Part shown: piece after piece, positions 46,530-56,200 of the stretch
How positions within the stretch are numbered: position 1 is the first letter of the stretch
Layout of the letters: each line of letters begins with the position of its first letter
Notes under the pieces: generated by a model
The model's input: the letters and a program-made list of their open reading frames with translations, nothing else
Told to the model about the DNA's origin: nothing
The model's database searches: none
Source of the DNA: an uncultured Bacteroidota bacterium
Lineage (GTDB): Bacteria > Bacteroidota > Bacteroidia > Flavobacteriales > Flavobacteriaceae
Assembly: GCA_902523635.1 (NCBI GenBank)
Contig: CABZAE010000005.1
Coordinates: forward strand, 16,952 to 80,951
Length of the DNA: 64,000 bases
Direction: 5' to 3'
Made by a program: the position numbers and the translations under genes

Positions 46530-47690
46530 TTATATTGAATCTGGTTCGGAGATTACCGCTTCAAAACATTGCTCGTAATTTGGTTGACCATCCACCTTGA
46601 AGCAAATACTATAAGTTCCTTTTCCAAGTCCATCGAGTGTGGCTGTCCTATTAGCACCTTTTATCTCTATTGGACTGGTTGTTCCGCTGACTGTAATTAT
46701 ATAGTCATAATTTGTATCGACTACTGAAAACTGTAAATATCCATCTTTTTTGCCATTACATGTACAACTACCCACAACAACTTTATTGTTATTGTCTGCT
46801 AAATTGAAGCCTATTCCTGCTACATTTATTGTGATTGTAGCAACATTACTTTCACTGCCATCATCTTTAAGGGAAAATTCAAATAAAGCATAAGATTGAG
46901 TATTTCCAACCTGCATATCATTCCATGTAAACCCCCCAACAAAACGATTAAATTGAGCATAATCTTCGTTTCCACCGGCATTATTAGGTTCACCTGCATG
47001 CCAATTGGTGTATGGACGTTCGGCGGAGCCAAGTTTTACTCCATCAACCCAATACCAACCTCCTGAGGGCTCTGAATAATCATTGGCTGTCCTGTCCTGT
47101 GACAGTCCATACCAAAAGGGTCCGTCTAATCGATTCATTGATTTTAAAGCATCATAGATTGACTGATCCATTTCTTTATTAAAAGGTACAAACATTTGAG
47201 CACCATCATAGGAATCGGTTAATGTTTTTGCTACGGGCCAATCCATTTTGGTGGGATTTGATTGAATAAGATAGTAAGTTTTCCCAGCAGGTTTTAAATG
47301 TGTAACGGGAACGCCATTATTTGCAATAATTGTTAATCCGTTTGCGGCAGCAAATGCTGCAATAGAGAGATCTCGAGCAACAAAAGTAAAAGAGTCAGAT
47401 CCAGAAAAACCTAAATTTGGTATATATTTTATATTTGGTGAATTTAAATAGGCTGGCAGATCAGATTGATTAATAGTCGAGTTTCCATTTTTTATGACTC
47501 CATTAGTTGGTAAAGATTTAACAACATAAGATAAAACATCATTGTCCGCGTCTGTTGCAACTAATGTGATATCAGTTGCTGTTCCTTTAGTTGTATTAAA
47601 TGATTGGTCTTGAGCAACTGGAGGGGTATTTTGAGCGACTATGCTGAAAGAAACGATATTGAAAATGATCAAGATTTTTCTCATTACCAT
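46530..47690 (-). CDS. exported protein with cadherin-like and C-type lectin domains
   Basis: A 386-residue protein with a signal peptide (ending IVAQ), an Ig/cadherin-like domain (about 20-100, PVAQDQSFNTTKGTATDI, GFSGSDSFTFVARD) and a C-type lectin-like domain (about 135-275) whose GGWYWVDG, NWHAGEPNNAGGNEDYAQF and FTWNDMQ blocks include the EPN and WND calcium/sugar residues. A last beta region follows (KVVVGSCTCNGKKDGYLQF to the end). Members I recall continue from the NYEQCFE segment into a secretion-sorting domain; here the protein stops at once. Start ATG at 47690, or 47684 two codons later. It heads the glucan-type gene set. Confidence 0.78.
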   Translation of the reverse strand: MVMRKILIIFNIVSFSIVAQNTPPVAQDQSFNTTKGTATDITLVATDADNDVLSYVVKSLPTNGVIKNGNSTINQSDLPAYLNSPNIKYIPNLGFSGSDSFTFVARDLSIAAFAAANGLTIIANNGVPVTHLKPAGKTYYLIQSNPTKMDWPVAKTLTDSYDGAQMFVPFNKEMDQSIYDALKSMNRLDGPFWYGLSQDRTANDYSEPSGGWYWVDGVKLGSAERPYTNWHAGEPNNAGGNEDYAQFNRFVGGFTWNDMQVGNTQSYALFEFSLKDDGSESNVATITINVAGIGFNLADNNNKVVVGSCTCNGKKDGYLQFSVVDTNYDYIITVSGTTSPIEIKGANRTATLDGLGKGTYSICFKVDGQPNYEQCFEAVISEPDSI

Positions 47691-47761
47691 AAATATAAGG
47701 TTTTATATAGAATTTGAATCCAGTGATTTTAAAACTTCACTTTCTTGTTTTATCCAGAGGT

Positions 47762-49030
47762 TTACTTTGCTATTTTCTCTAAAGTCAGACCCTGGAATAA
47801 AATTGTAAATAATACAACCATGTATGTTAAAAAGAGGATTAATTCTTTTCCATCACCTATCTGATCTGGGAGGTTAAGGGCTAGTGCAATACTAAGGCCT
47901 CCTCGTAAACCTCCCCAAGTGATGATAAGTGAGGTATTTTTTTCAAATGTTTTCTTAAGTGACAGAATACTTATTGGAACTGTAACTCCGATTCCTCTGG
48001 AAACAACTACTAATATAATTGTGATTACAGAAACTACAAGAAAAGATATATTGAAGTTTTGAAAAATTGGAATTATCTCTAGACCTATCAATATAAATAA
48101 AATAGCATTTAATGTTTCGTCAAGTAAATGCCAAAATTTGTAAACATACTCACCCATTGCTTGTTGAACACCATGTTCAATTTTGTCAGTGTCAATATTT
48201 CTATTTAACCAAAGTCCCATAACAACTACAGCAAGAGGACCTGAAAAATGGAATTTGTATGCCACTACAGATACAAAAAGAACTAAAGAAAGAGTTATCA
48301 AAACTTCAAGCTCTACATGTTCATTTTCTATGTATTTAACAACTTTTAGTCCTAGAAACCCCGCAGCAAAACCTAATGCTACGCCGCCAACAACTTCTGT
48401 AGCAAACAAAGTGGTTACAAATTCAGGAGTTACATTTTCAACACCTAATGATTTGACTTTCAAAAGTGTTAAAAATATAACTACCCCGATACCATCATTA
48501 AAAAGAGATTCGCCAGCAATTCTTGTTTCAGTCAAGGAGGATAAATTCATTTTTTTTACAATTGACAAAACTGCAATCGGGTCAGTTGGTGCAATCAATG
48601 CTCCGAACAAAAGACAATCAACATAAGTAAGTCCAAATTCATTAAGTCCGAAAATTGGTTGTTGAATCAACCAGAAAACACCACTTCCAACTGCAAATGT
48701 TGAAAAAACAACGCCAAAAGAAGCTAAAAATAAGATTGTTAATTTATCTTTCAAAAGATCATGAACATTAACACTTATTGCTCCAGCAAATAGAAGGAAG
48801 GGTAGCATTACATCAATCAAAAGAACACTAAAATCAAAACTTTTAGTCAGACTGGTGACCGCAGATAAGAAATCGGGAAAAATCAGCCCAGAAAATAGAA
48901 TAATCACTGACAAACAAATAGCTAATATCATTAGTCCAATTGTTTGAGGAAGTTTCAACAACCTTAAGTTAATTATCGAAAAGACAGATGCCAATAAAAG
49001 TAATATGGTAGTGATTTCTAAAATGCTCAT
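47762..49030 (-). CDS. Na+/H+ antiporter, CPA1 (NhaP) family
   Basis: A 422-residue membrane protein with about 12 helices. The ion-binding helix FGALIAPTDPIAVLSIVKK (Asp) and ETRIAGESLFNDGIGVVIF (Asn-Asp) are diagnostic for CPA1 exchangers, as is WGGLRGGLSIALAL near the C-terminus. It would expel Na+ (or K+) in exchange for protons. No large cytoplasmic tail is present. Start ATG at 49030. A gap of 71 bases separates it from the lectin gene downstream. Confidence 0.92.
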   Translation of the reverse strand: MSILEITTILLLLASVFSIINLRLLKLPQTIGLMILAICLSVIILFSGLIFPDFLSAVTSLTKSFDFSVLLIDVMLPFLLFAGAISVNVHDLLKDKLTILFLASFGVVFSTFAVGSGVFWLIQQPIFGLNEFGLTYVDCLLFGALIAPTDPIAVLSIVKKMNLSSLTETRIAGESLFNDGIGVVIFLTLLKVKSLGVENVTPEFVTTLFATEVVGGVALGFAAGFLGLKVVKYIENEHVELEVLITLSLVLFVSVVAYKFHFSGPLAVVVMGLWLNRNIDTDKIEHGVQQAMGEYVYKFWHLLDETLNAILFILIGLEIIPIFQNFNISFLVVSVITIILVVVSRGIGVTVPISILSLKKTFEKNTSLIITWGGLRGGLSIALALNLPDQIGDGKELILFLTYMVVLFTILFQGLTLEKIAK

Positions 49031-49055
49031 GGTTTATTAGTTTAATTTATAAATA

Positions 49056-49472
49056 TTAATTACGTAAAATTTCAAAACTATGCTTTATTAAGGTATCGCT
49101 TCTAATGGTAGAACCTACAGAACAATACTTTGTCAAAGAAAGAGAAATGAAACGCTCTGCTTCATCTTCTTTTAAATCTGACGAATAAATATAATACTTA
49201 ATATTAATAGATTTAAAATATCTTGGGGCGTTTTCTGCTCTTTTTCCAGTTGATTCAGCTTTGATGTTTTTAAAATCCCTTCTTCTTTTTTTTATCATTG
49301 ACACTATATCAACTGCTGCACATGATGTTAAAGCGGCTAAAACAAGTTCTACAGGTGAAAGATTTTCTTTTTTTTCGGATTCATACATGTCAATAGTAAC
49401 GTTATTTCCCGTTTGATTTTGAACCTCGTACTTTTCATCATCAACATATGTCATTTGTATTTTTGGATCCAT
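49056..49472 (-). CDS. OsmC family protein
   Basis: A 138-residue OsmC/Ohr fold protein. The helix SPVELVLAALTSCAAVDIVSMIKKRR contains the first reactive Cys, and LTKYCSVGSTIRSD contains the second, so the thiol peroxidase pair is intact. The YhfA/OsmC branch usually acts on organic hydroperoxides or related electrophiles; the actual role here is unknown. It lies 25 bases before the antiporter and 36 bases after the FAD oxidoreductase on the same strand. Confidence 0.88.
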   Translation of the reverse strand: MDPKIQMTYVDDEKYEVQNQTGNNVTIDMYESEKKENLSPVELVLAALTSCAAVDIVSMIKKRRRDFKNIKAESTGKRAENAPRYFKSINIKYYIYSSDLKEDEAERFISLSLTKYCSVGSTIRSDTLIKHSFEILRN

Positions 49473-49508
49473 ATATACTTATTGAAATATTTTTTAAGTT
49501 AATTTAAT

Positions 49509-51095
49509 TTATTTATATATTTTTTTTATAAAATTTATTCCAGTCATAGAAGTAGAGGTAATAAGTCCTGAGAACAAGGCTCCACCTACTCCAGCACTAA
49601 CTATATCCTGACCTGTCAAATAAAGACCTTTGATTGGCGTTTTTGGCCGAAGAAATTTTTGATTAAACCTTTGTGGGGAGTGGTCAATACCATACAACTC
49701 ACCCTTTTGATAATTAACAAAATGTTTGGTTGTAAGAGGGCTAGAAAGTTCATAATAATCAATTTTGTTACGAAGGTTTGGTAAATGATCGAAAAGATGC
49801 TCTAGTAATCTTTTAGAGATTTTGTCTTTCATATTCTCGTAAGCCTTATCTCTTTTTTTCCATGAACTTCCCTCCCATTTTTCGAAAGATTCGTATGGTA
49901 ACAGTGTTATAATATCAATGGTACTTCTTCCAGGATATCTATCATTCCATGTGGGGTCTTTTGCTGATGGAAAAGATATGTAAACCAAGGGAAAGTCTCT
50001 TGACTGGTTTTTTAAATATATTTCTACAGATTTATCATGATCAATGTTATCTTGATATATCCACAGGTTATTTTTAGGCAACTTTAAAGATTTTGCATCA
50101 CCTTTTAAGCCAACATATAAACATCCATGTGCAACAGAGGGTTTAAGTGATTTTAACTGATTTTTAAAACCATAACTTCTAGAGATATCCTCATCAATTA
50201 ACTTGTTGTATGTGTTAAAAACACCAACTCCACTAATTATGATTTTTGAAAAAATCTTTTTACCATCATAAAGCTCTACACCAACAGCTTTATTTTTAAC
50301 AATGATGACTTTTTTAACTTCAGCTCTTACTACAATTTGACCACCTGAGTTTTCTATAACAGGATCGATGGTTTTTACAATTTGCGATGAACCCCCAACT
50401 GGAAAACTACCACCTTTGAAGTAATGTTTTACTACCGAAGCATGCATGGCGAAACTACTTAATTTAGGAGGAAGACCATAGTCCCCATACTGGGCAGTTA
50501 AAACCTTGATTAACTCTTTGTTTTTGGTAATCGAATTTAGAACTTCATGTGTTGTTTTTGAAGTATACTTTAAATATGGTTTCCTTAAAAAAAATCCAAA
50601 AAGTGAACTTAAAAAATTGGGCAATGTTTTTTCTAAATAAAATTTTTTCATTGCTTTATTTGCTTTAAAAACCAGTTCAATATACTTATCTATTGCTATC
50701 GAATCTTTTGGAAAATAAGACTTTAATTTTGACCTAAAATTCTCAACCCCTTTTACAAAATCAAAGGTTTTATTTCCAATAATTATTTTGTCATAAACCT
50801 CTCCCATGTCCTCCCATTTGAGTTTATTATTTGAAATGTAATCAAACATCTTTCTAATTGGACTGTATTCATTTTGTACTTCTCCAATGTAATGTATACC
50901 AACATCCCATTCATATCCTTTCCTTTTGAAAACATGTGTAAAACCACCCGCAACGTAATGTCTTTCTAAAACCAACACCTTCTTACCTTCTTTCGAAAGC
51001 AAAGCAGCACAAGTTAAACTTCCCATCCCTGATCCAATAATAATGGCATCATAATTATTATCTATCTTTGGTTCTCTTTTATATGATGTAATCAT
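49509..51095 (-). CDS. FAD-dependent oxidoreductase, retinol saturase/carotenoid isomerase-like
   Basis: A 528-residue flavoprotein of the CrtI/RetSat group. The N-terminal IIIGSGMGSLTCAALLSKEG dinucleotide-binding motif is followed by LERHYVAGGFTHVFKR and EWDVGIHYIGEV, typical of all-trans-retinol 13,14-reductase-like proteins, and the C-terminal LTGQDIVSAGVGGALFSG completes the FAD site. Substrates would be polyenes such as carotenoids or related isoprenoids, but no carotenoid genes are nearby. Start ATG at 51095, facing the Gfo/Idh/MocA gene across 129 bases. Confidence 0.85.
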   Translation of the reverse strand: MITSYKREPKIDNNYDAIIIGSGMGSLTCAALLSKEGKKVLVLERHYVAGGFTHVFKRKGYEWDVGIHYIGEVQNEYSPIRKMFDYISNNKLKWEDMGEVYDKIIIGNKTFDFVKGVENFRSKLKSYFPKDSIAIDKYIELVFKANKAMKKFYLEKTLPNFLSSLFGFFLRKPYLKYTSKTTHEVLNSITKNKELIKVLTAQYGDYGLPPKLSSFAMHASVVKHYFKGGSFPVGGSSQIVKTIDPVIENSGGQIVVRAEVKKVIIVKNKAVGVELYDGKKIFSKIIISGVGVFNTYNKLIDEDISRSYGFKNQLKSLKPSVAHGCLYVGLKGDAKSLKLPKNNLWIYQDNIDHDKSVEIYLKNQSRDFPLVYISFPSAKDPTWNDRYPGRSTIDIITLLPYESFEKWEGSSWKKRDKAYENMKDKISKRLLEHLFDHLPNLRNKIDYYELSSPLTTKHFVNYQKGELYGIDHSPQRFNQKFLRPKTPIKGLYLTGQDIVSAGVGGALFSGLITSTSMTGINFIKKIYK

Positions 51096-51224
51096 ATTTC
51101 TAATTTAAATATTAATTATTTAGTCTGATTAAATTTATTTACAAAATGTTTTAAAATTTAAATCTATTTATTATTGACGAGATGTTAATAAATTACTAAA
51201 TTATGATCACACAAAAAAATACGC

Positions 51225-52304
51225 ATGAAAAGAAGAAACTTTAATAAAACATTTGCAACCTCAATCGCTGGTTTGACATTAAGTAACAATCTTTTTTCAA
51301 ATAATGACAAGAAAAATAAACTTGGAGTTGCATTGGTTGGATTAGGAAGTTACTCAAAAAACGCATTGGGACCTGCACTAACAGAAACAAAACTTTGTAA
51401 GCTTAGTGCTGTAGTAACTGGATCGATTGAAAAACATGACTATTGGAAAAAACAGTATGGTTTAAAAGATTCTCAAATTTATAATTACGAAAATTTCAAT
51501 TCGATTGCTGAAAATGATGAAATTGATATTGTTTACATAGTTCTTCCAAATAATATGCATAAAGAATTTTCGATTAAGGCTCTTGAATGTGGAAAACATG
51601 TAATATGTGAAAAACCTATGGCAATGAATGCTGTGGAAGCTGAAGAAATGATAAAGGTTAGTAAAAAAGTAAAAAAAGATTTGTTTATTGGTTACAGACT
51701 ACATTATGACCCTTACCACCTTGAATGTATTAAGTATTGTAAAAATGAAACATTTGGGAAATTAAATGTTGTATTAGCTGAGTTTGGCTATGGAATTTCT
51801 AACAACAATCATTGGAAATTAAAGAAATCCTATGGGGGAGGTGCATTAATGGATGTAGGTATATATGCAATTCAGGCTGCTAGATACTGTACTGGAGAAG
51901 AACCTATTTCTTTGAGTGCTAAAGAATACAAAACAAATTCAAAAAAATTTAATGAAGTAGATGATACGATTGTTTGGCAGATGGAATTTTCTAATGGTAA
52001 AGTGGCCAATTGTGCAACCTCTTTCTCTGCATCCATGAATAATTTACACTTAGGGTTTGAAAAAGGGTTTGCAAAATTACATCCTGCCTACACCTGGAGG
52101 AAAGTTTCAGGTTACACCTCAAAAAAACAATTAACTTTTCCCATGATCAACCAGCAGGCATATCACATGGATGGAATTGCTAACTACCTGATTAACAAAG
52201 TTCCCCACAATAATGTTGGAGGAGAAGAAGGACTGAAAGATATGATAATTATTGATAAGATATTTGAATCCATTAATAAAAACAGTAATACTGTATTATT
52301 GTAA
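51225..52304 (+). CDS. exported Gfo/Idh/MocA family oxidoreductase
   Basis: A 359-residue NAD(P)-binding sugar oxidoreductase. The N-terminus MKRRNFNKTFATSIAGLTLS is a Tat-like signal (twin Arg followed by x-F), then the Rossmann motif VALVGLGSYSKNALGPAL and the active-site ICEKPMAMNA near residue 130, with YGGGALMDVGIYAIQAARY in the C-terminal alpha/beta domain. Tat export with bound nucleotide resembles glucose-fructose oxidoreductase. Substrate unknown. Transcribed together with the ABC genes after a 70-base gap, possibly not in the same unit. Confidence 0.87.
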   Translation: MKRRNFNKTFATSIAGLTLSNNLFSNNDKKNKLGVALVGLGSYSKNALGPALTETKLCKLSAVVTGSIEKHDYWKKQYGLKDSQIYNYENFNSIAENDEIDIVYIVLPNNMHKEFSIKALECGKHVICEKPMAMNAVEAEEMIKVSKKVKKDLFIGYRLHYDPYHLECIKYCKNETFGKLNVVLAEFGYGISNNNHWKLKKSYGGGALMDVGIYAIQAARYCTGEEPISLSAKEYKTNSKKFNEVDDTIVWQMEFSNGKVANCATSFSASMNNLHLGFEKGFAKLHPAYTWRKVSGYTSKKQLTFPMINQQAYHMDGIANYLINKVPHNNVGGEEGLKDMIIIDKIFESINKNSNTVLL

Positions 52305-52374
52305 ATTTACATACTACCCGGTATTTTTTTTATTTTCTTGATTTATTATTTGTACTTTTACACATATTTACATC

Positions 52375-53265
52375 ATGAAATTACAAATCAAAAATTTAAC
52401 CAAAACTTATTCAAACAAAATCAAAGCCCTTGATGATATTAATTTGACTATTGGAAAAGGAATGTTTGGTTTATTGGGTCCAAACGGAGCTGGTAAATCA
52501 ACACTAATGCGTACAATAGCAACACTTCAATCGCCAGACTCTGGAAATATTACGTTCAATGATATTGATGTTTTAAAAGATCAACTATCATTACGAAAGG
52601 TTTTGGGATATTTGCCCCAATCCTTTGGTGTTTACCCAAAAATGTCAGCCGAAGAATTGCTAAATTATTTCGCTCTTCTTAAAGGGATTTCTGTAAAAAA
52701 AGAAAGAGATGATCTCGTAAATAAGCTCCTCGAAATAACCAATCTAAGTGATGTCAAAAGAAAAAATGTTGATGGCTACTCTGGTGGAATGAAACAAAGA
52801 TTTGGGATTGCTCAATTACTTCTTAACAATCCAAAACTTATAATTGTTGACGAACCAACAGCTGGGCTGGATCCAGCTGAAAGACAAAGGTTTTTGAATG
52901 TACTAAGAGAGGTTGGAACTAATAGCACAGTGATTTTTTCAACTCATATTGTTGATGATGTAAAAGAGCTTTGCAACGACATGGCTATCTTGAATGGTGG
53001 AAAAATTTTAAAACATATTAAACCGGTAGAAGCAACTAAAGAAATCAAAGACAAGATTTGGATCAAAGTAGTTGAAAGAAAAGATTTAGATAAAGCTGAA
53101 GAAGAATTTAATATACTTTCATCAAACTACAACGTAGACAACTCTTTAACAATAAGAGTTTACAATGAAAAAAAGCCAGGTATTGGTTTCAAAAAATCAG
53201 AACCACAGCTGGATGATGTTTATTTCATCGCGCTCAAAGAGGATCAAATTAATGAAATGAATTAG
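52375..53265 (+). CDS. ABC transporter ATP-binding protein
   Basis: A 296-residue ATPase with Walker A GPNGAGKST (near residue 38), signature SGGMKQR, Walker B LIIVDEPTAGLD, and the switch His in STHIVDD. The C-terminal extension (about 215-296) resembles ABC-2 type exporters that partner with large permeases. It lies five bases before the permease-peptidase fusion gene, so the pair forms one transporter. Confidence 0.93.
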   Translation: MKLQIKNLTKTYSNKIKALDDINLTIGKGMFGLLGPNGAGKSTLMRTIATLQSPDSGNITFNDIDVLKDQLSLRKVLGYLPQSFGVYPKMSAEELLNYFALLKGISVKKERDDLVNKLLEITNLSDVKRKNVDGYSGGMKQRFGIAQLLLNNPKLIIVDEPTAGLDPAERQRFLNVLREVGTNSTVIFSTHIVDDVKELCNDMAILNGGKILKHIKPVEATKEIKDKIWIKVVERKDLDKAEEEFNILSSNYNVDNSLTIRVYNEKKPGIGFKKSEPQLDDVYFIALKEDQINEMN

Positions 53266-53270
53266 ATTAA

Positions 53271-56200
53271 ATGTTTCTAACAATTTTTTTTAATGAAATC
53301 AAATATTGGTTTGGCAGGCCTGCCCTATATGTCTATAGCTTAATTTTTTTATTTATAGCATTAATGATTTCCGGCTCATCTGCTGGTCTTTTTGATTTTT
53401 TGACTGTAACTACAGGATCTTCCAAAATAGTTAACTCTCCACTAGGAATTTCTGCTCTTTTCGGATCATTAACCGCATTGATCATTTTCTTATATCCTTC
53501 AATAATTGGAGTTTCTGTATACAGAGACTATAAAAGCGAAATGCATACAATTTTATACTCTTATCCATTTACTAAAGCTCAGTATTTATTAGCAAAATTC
53601 TTTAGTGGAATTTTTATAGTGCACTTTATTGTTTTGATAATAGCACTTGGAATTGCTTTTGGTTTTGTTTTGCCTGGAACGAATCCAGATATAGTTACAG
53701 ATTTTGAATTGAAACCATATTTAGATATCTATTTAATATACATTTTACCGAATATGCTCTTTATGGGTGCAATTATTTTTGGCGTTGTAACTTTTACTAG
53801 AAATATTTCAGCAGGATTCATCACAGTAATAATTATTCTTATTCTTCAAGGTTTTTTAATTAGTCTATTTGAAGACCCTGACAAACGTTATATGGCTGCA
53901 CTACTCGATCCTTTTGGAGATGCTGCACTTAGCTACTATACCAGATATTGGACTGTTGCCGAACAAAACGAATTGTATATACCAATAAAGGGAGTTTTAA
54001 TTCATAACAGATTGCTTTGGGGTGCTGTTGGAATTGTATTGTTTGGATCAATATATAAACTATTTGACTTTGGACAAAATGCTTTCACAATCAACTTTAA
54101 CAAAAAAGATTCGAAAAGAATTATAAAATCAAATTTTGGAGGTATTATAAGAGTGATACTTCCAAAAACTAAATTTGATTTTTCAGTTACAAATAACCTA
54201 AAATCACTATGGAAACTTTCAAATATTGATTTCTTCTTTATATTAAAAAGTTGGCCTTTTATTTGTATCGTCCTTGTTGGATTATTAATAAACCTGATCG
54301 GACTTTTCGAGCTTGGCCAAACATTTGGAACCTCCACTCTACCCAGAACTTGGAGAATGCTTGAAGCAGGAAACTCATTTACCCTTGCAACTAATATTTG
54401 TATTTTTCTATATTCTGGAATACTGATTCACAGGTCGAGAATCTCCAAAATTGACCAATTGGTTGACACCTCACCAACTCCAAACTGGGTTTTATTAGGA
54501 TCTAAATTTTTGGCAATAGTAAAAATGATTCTTGTCTTACTGTCCCTAGTTTTTATAACCGGAATTATTTTTCAAACAATAAGCGGGTATTATGATTTTG
54601 AGCTTGGCCTTTATTTCTATGAACTTATAGTTCTAAACCTTATTTATTATATAATTTGGGCAATGCTTGCTTTTCTAGTCCAAACATTAATTACCAACCC
54701 CTACGTTGGATTGTTTGTTATGATTGTAATGTTTATCGGAATTCCCTTAACCAATTTGGCTGGAATTGAGCAATCAATGTTTAAATACAGTCAAGGACCT
54801 GGTTTTTCATACTCTGACATGAATGGATATGGAGCGACCGTCAATCGATATTTTTTCTATAAAATATATTGGTTATGCCTTGCAATAGTGTTTTACATTA
54901 TAACAGCTCTTTTGTATTATAGAGGATTGCCATCCAATTTCAATGAGAGAATTTCAACATTAAAATCGAGATTCAATCTTAAATATGCATTTTCTCTTTC
55001 TTTATTTACAATTCTTTTCTTGTCAATGGGGTCATACATTTATTACACTAATAACATTCTAAATAAAAGAACATCAAACAAACAATCCGAGATACAAACT
55101 GCGGAATGGGAAAAAAAATACAAAAAGTATGAAAAATACAATCAACCCAGAATTATTGCTGTAAATGTTGATGTTGATTTGTATCCTGAAACGCGAGATA
55201 TCAAGGCTAGAGGTGAGTACTTAATGATTAACAAGAGTTTAGAAATAATAGACAGTATTTTCTTAGATCACAACTCGGCACCAAGTACCTTTACTTTTGA
55301 CAGAGAAAACGACTTAGTTCTTGAGGATACTCTATATAATTTTGATATATACAAATTAGACAAGCCTTTGTACCCAGGGGATTCAATAAAGCTTAATTTC
55401 ACTGTTCAAAATAAAAAGAACACACTGCTAAGAAATAATTCGAGAGTTATTTCAAATGGAACTTTTATTAATAATAGCTATTTCCCAAGCCTAGGTTACA
55501 GTGGAGGAGAATTAATAGACGACAAAACCAGAGAAAAATACGATCTCCCACCAAATGATTTAAAACCTCACCCATCTGACTCCACCGCTCTTGGAAACAC
55601 TTACATTTCAAGAGATGCAGACTGGATTGACTTTGAGGCAACGGTCAGTACATCTAAAGACCAAATTGCTATTGCACCCGGATATCTTCAAAAAGAGTGG
55701 ATAGAAGATGATAGACGCTATTTTCACTATAAAATGGATAGTAAAATATTGAATTTCTACGCTTTTAACTCAGCTAATTATGAAATTAAAAGAGATTCAT
55801 GGAACGATGTTAATCTAGAAATATATTATCACAAGGGTCACGAGTACAATTTAGATCGAATGATGAAAGGAATGAAAGCTGCGTTGGATTATTGTAGTGA
55901 AAACTTCAGCCCTTATCAACATAAACAAGTAAGAATTATTGAGTTTCCAAAAACAGCTGGTGCATTTGCACAATCTTTTCCAAACACAATACCATTTTCA
56001 GAAAGTGTTGGGTTTATTGCTGATATTGATGATTCTGAGGAAGGAGGTAATGATTACGCTTTTTATATAACCGCACATGAAGTTGCGCACCAATGGTGGG
56101 CTCACCAAGTGATTGGTGCTGATGTTCTTGGAGCAACTGTTCTTTCTGAAAGTTTATCCGAATACGTATCTCTTAAAATCATTGAAAGTGTAAACGGAAA

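Noticed and set aside
47704..47781. A second frame at the 3' end of the CPA1 antiporter gene stays open for about 26 codons past its stop and reads like a coding tail (FRENSKVNLWIKQESE...).
   Set aside because: The antiporter ends naturally at LTLEKIAK for its family, and an open stretch of this size occurs by chance; a frameshift is not needed.
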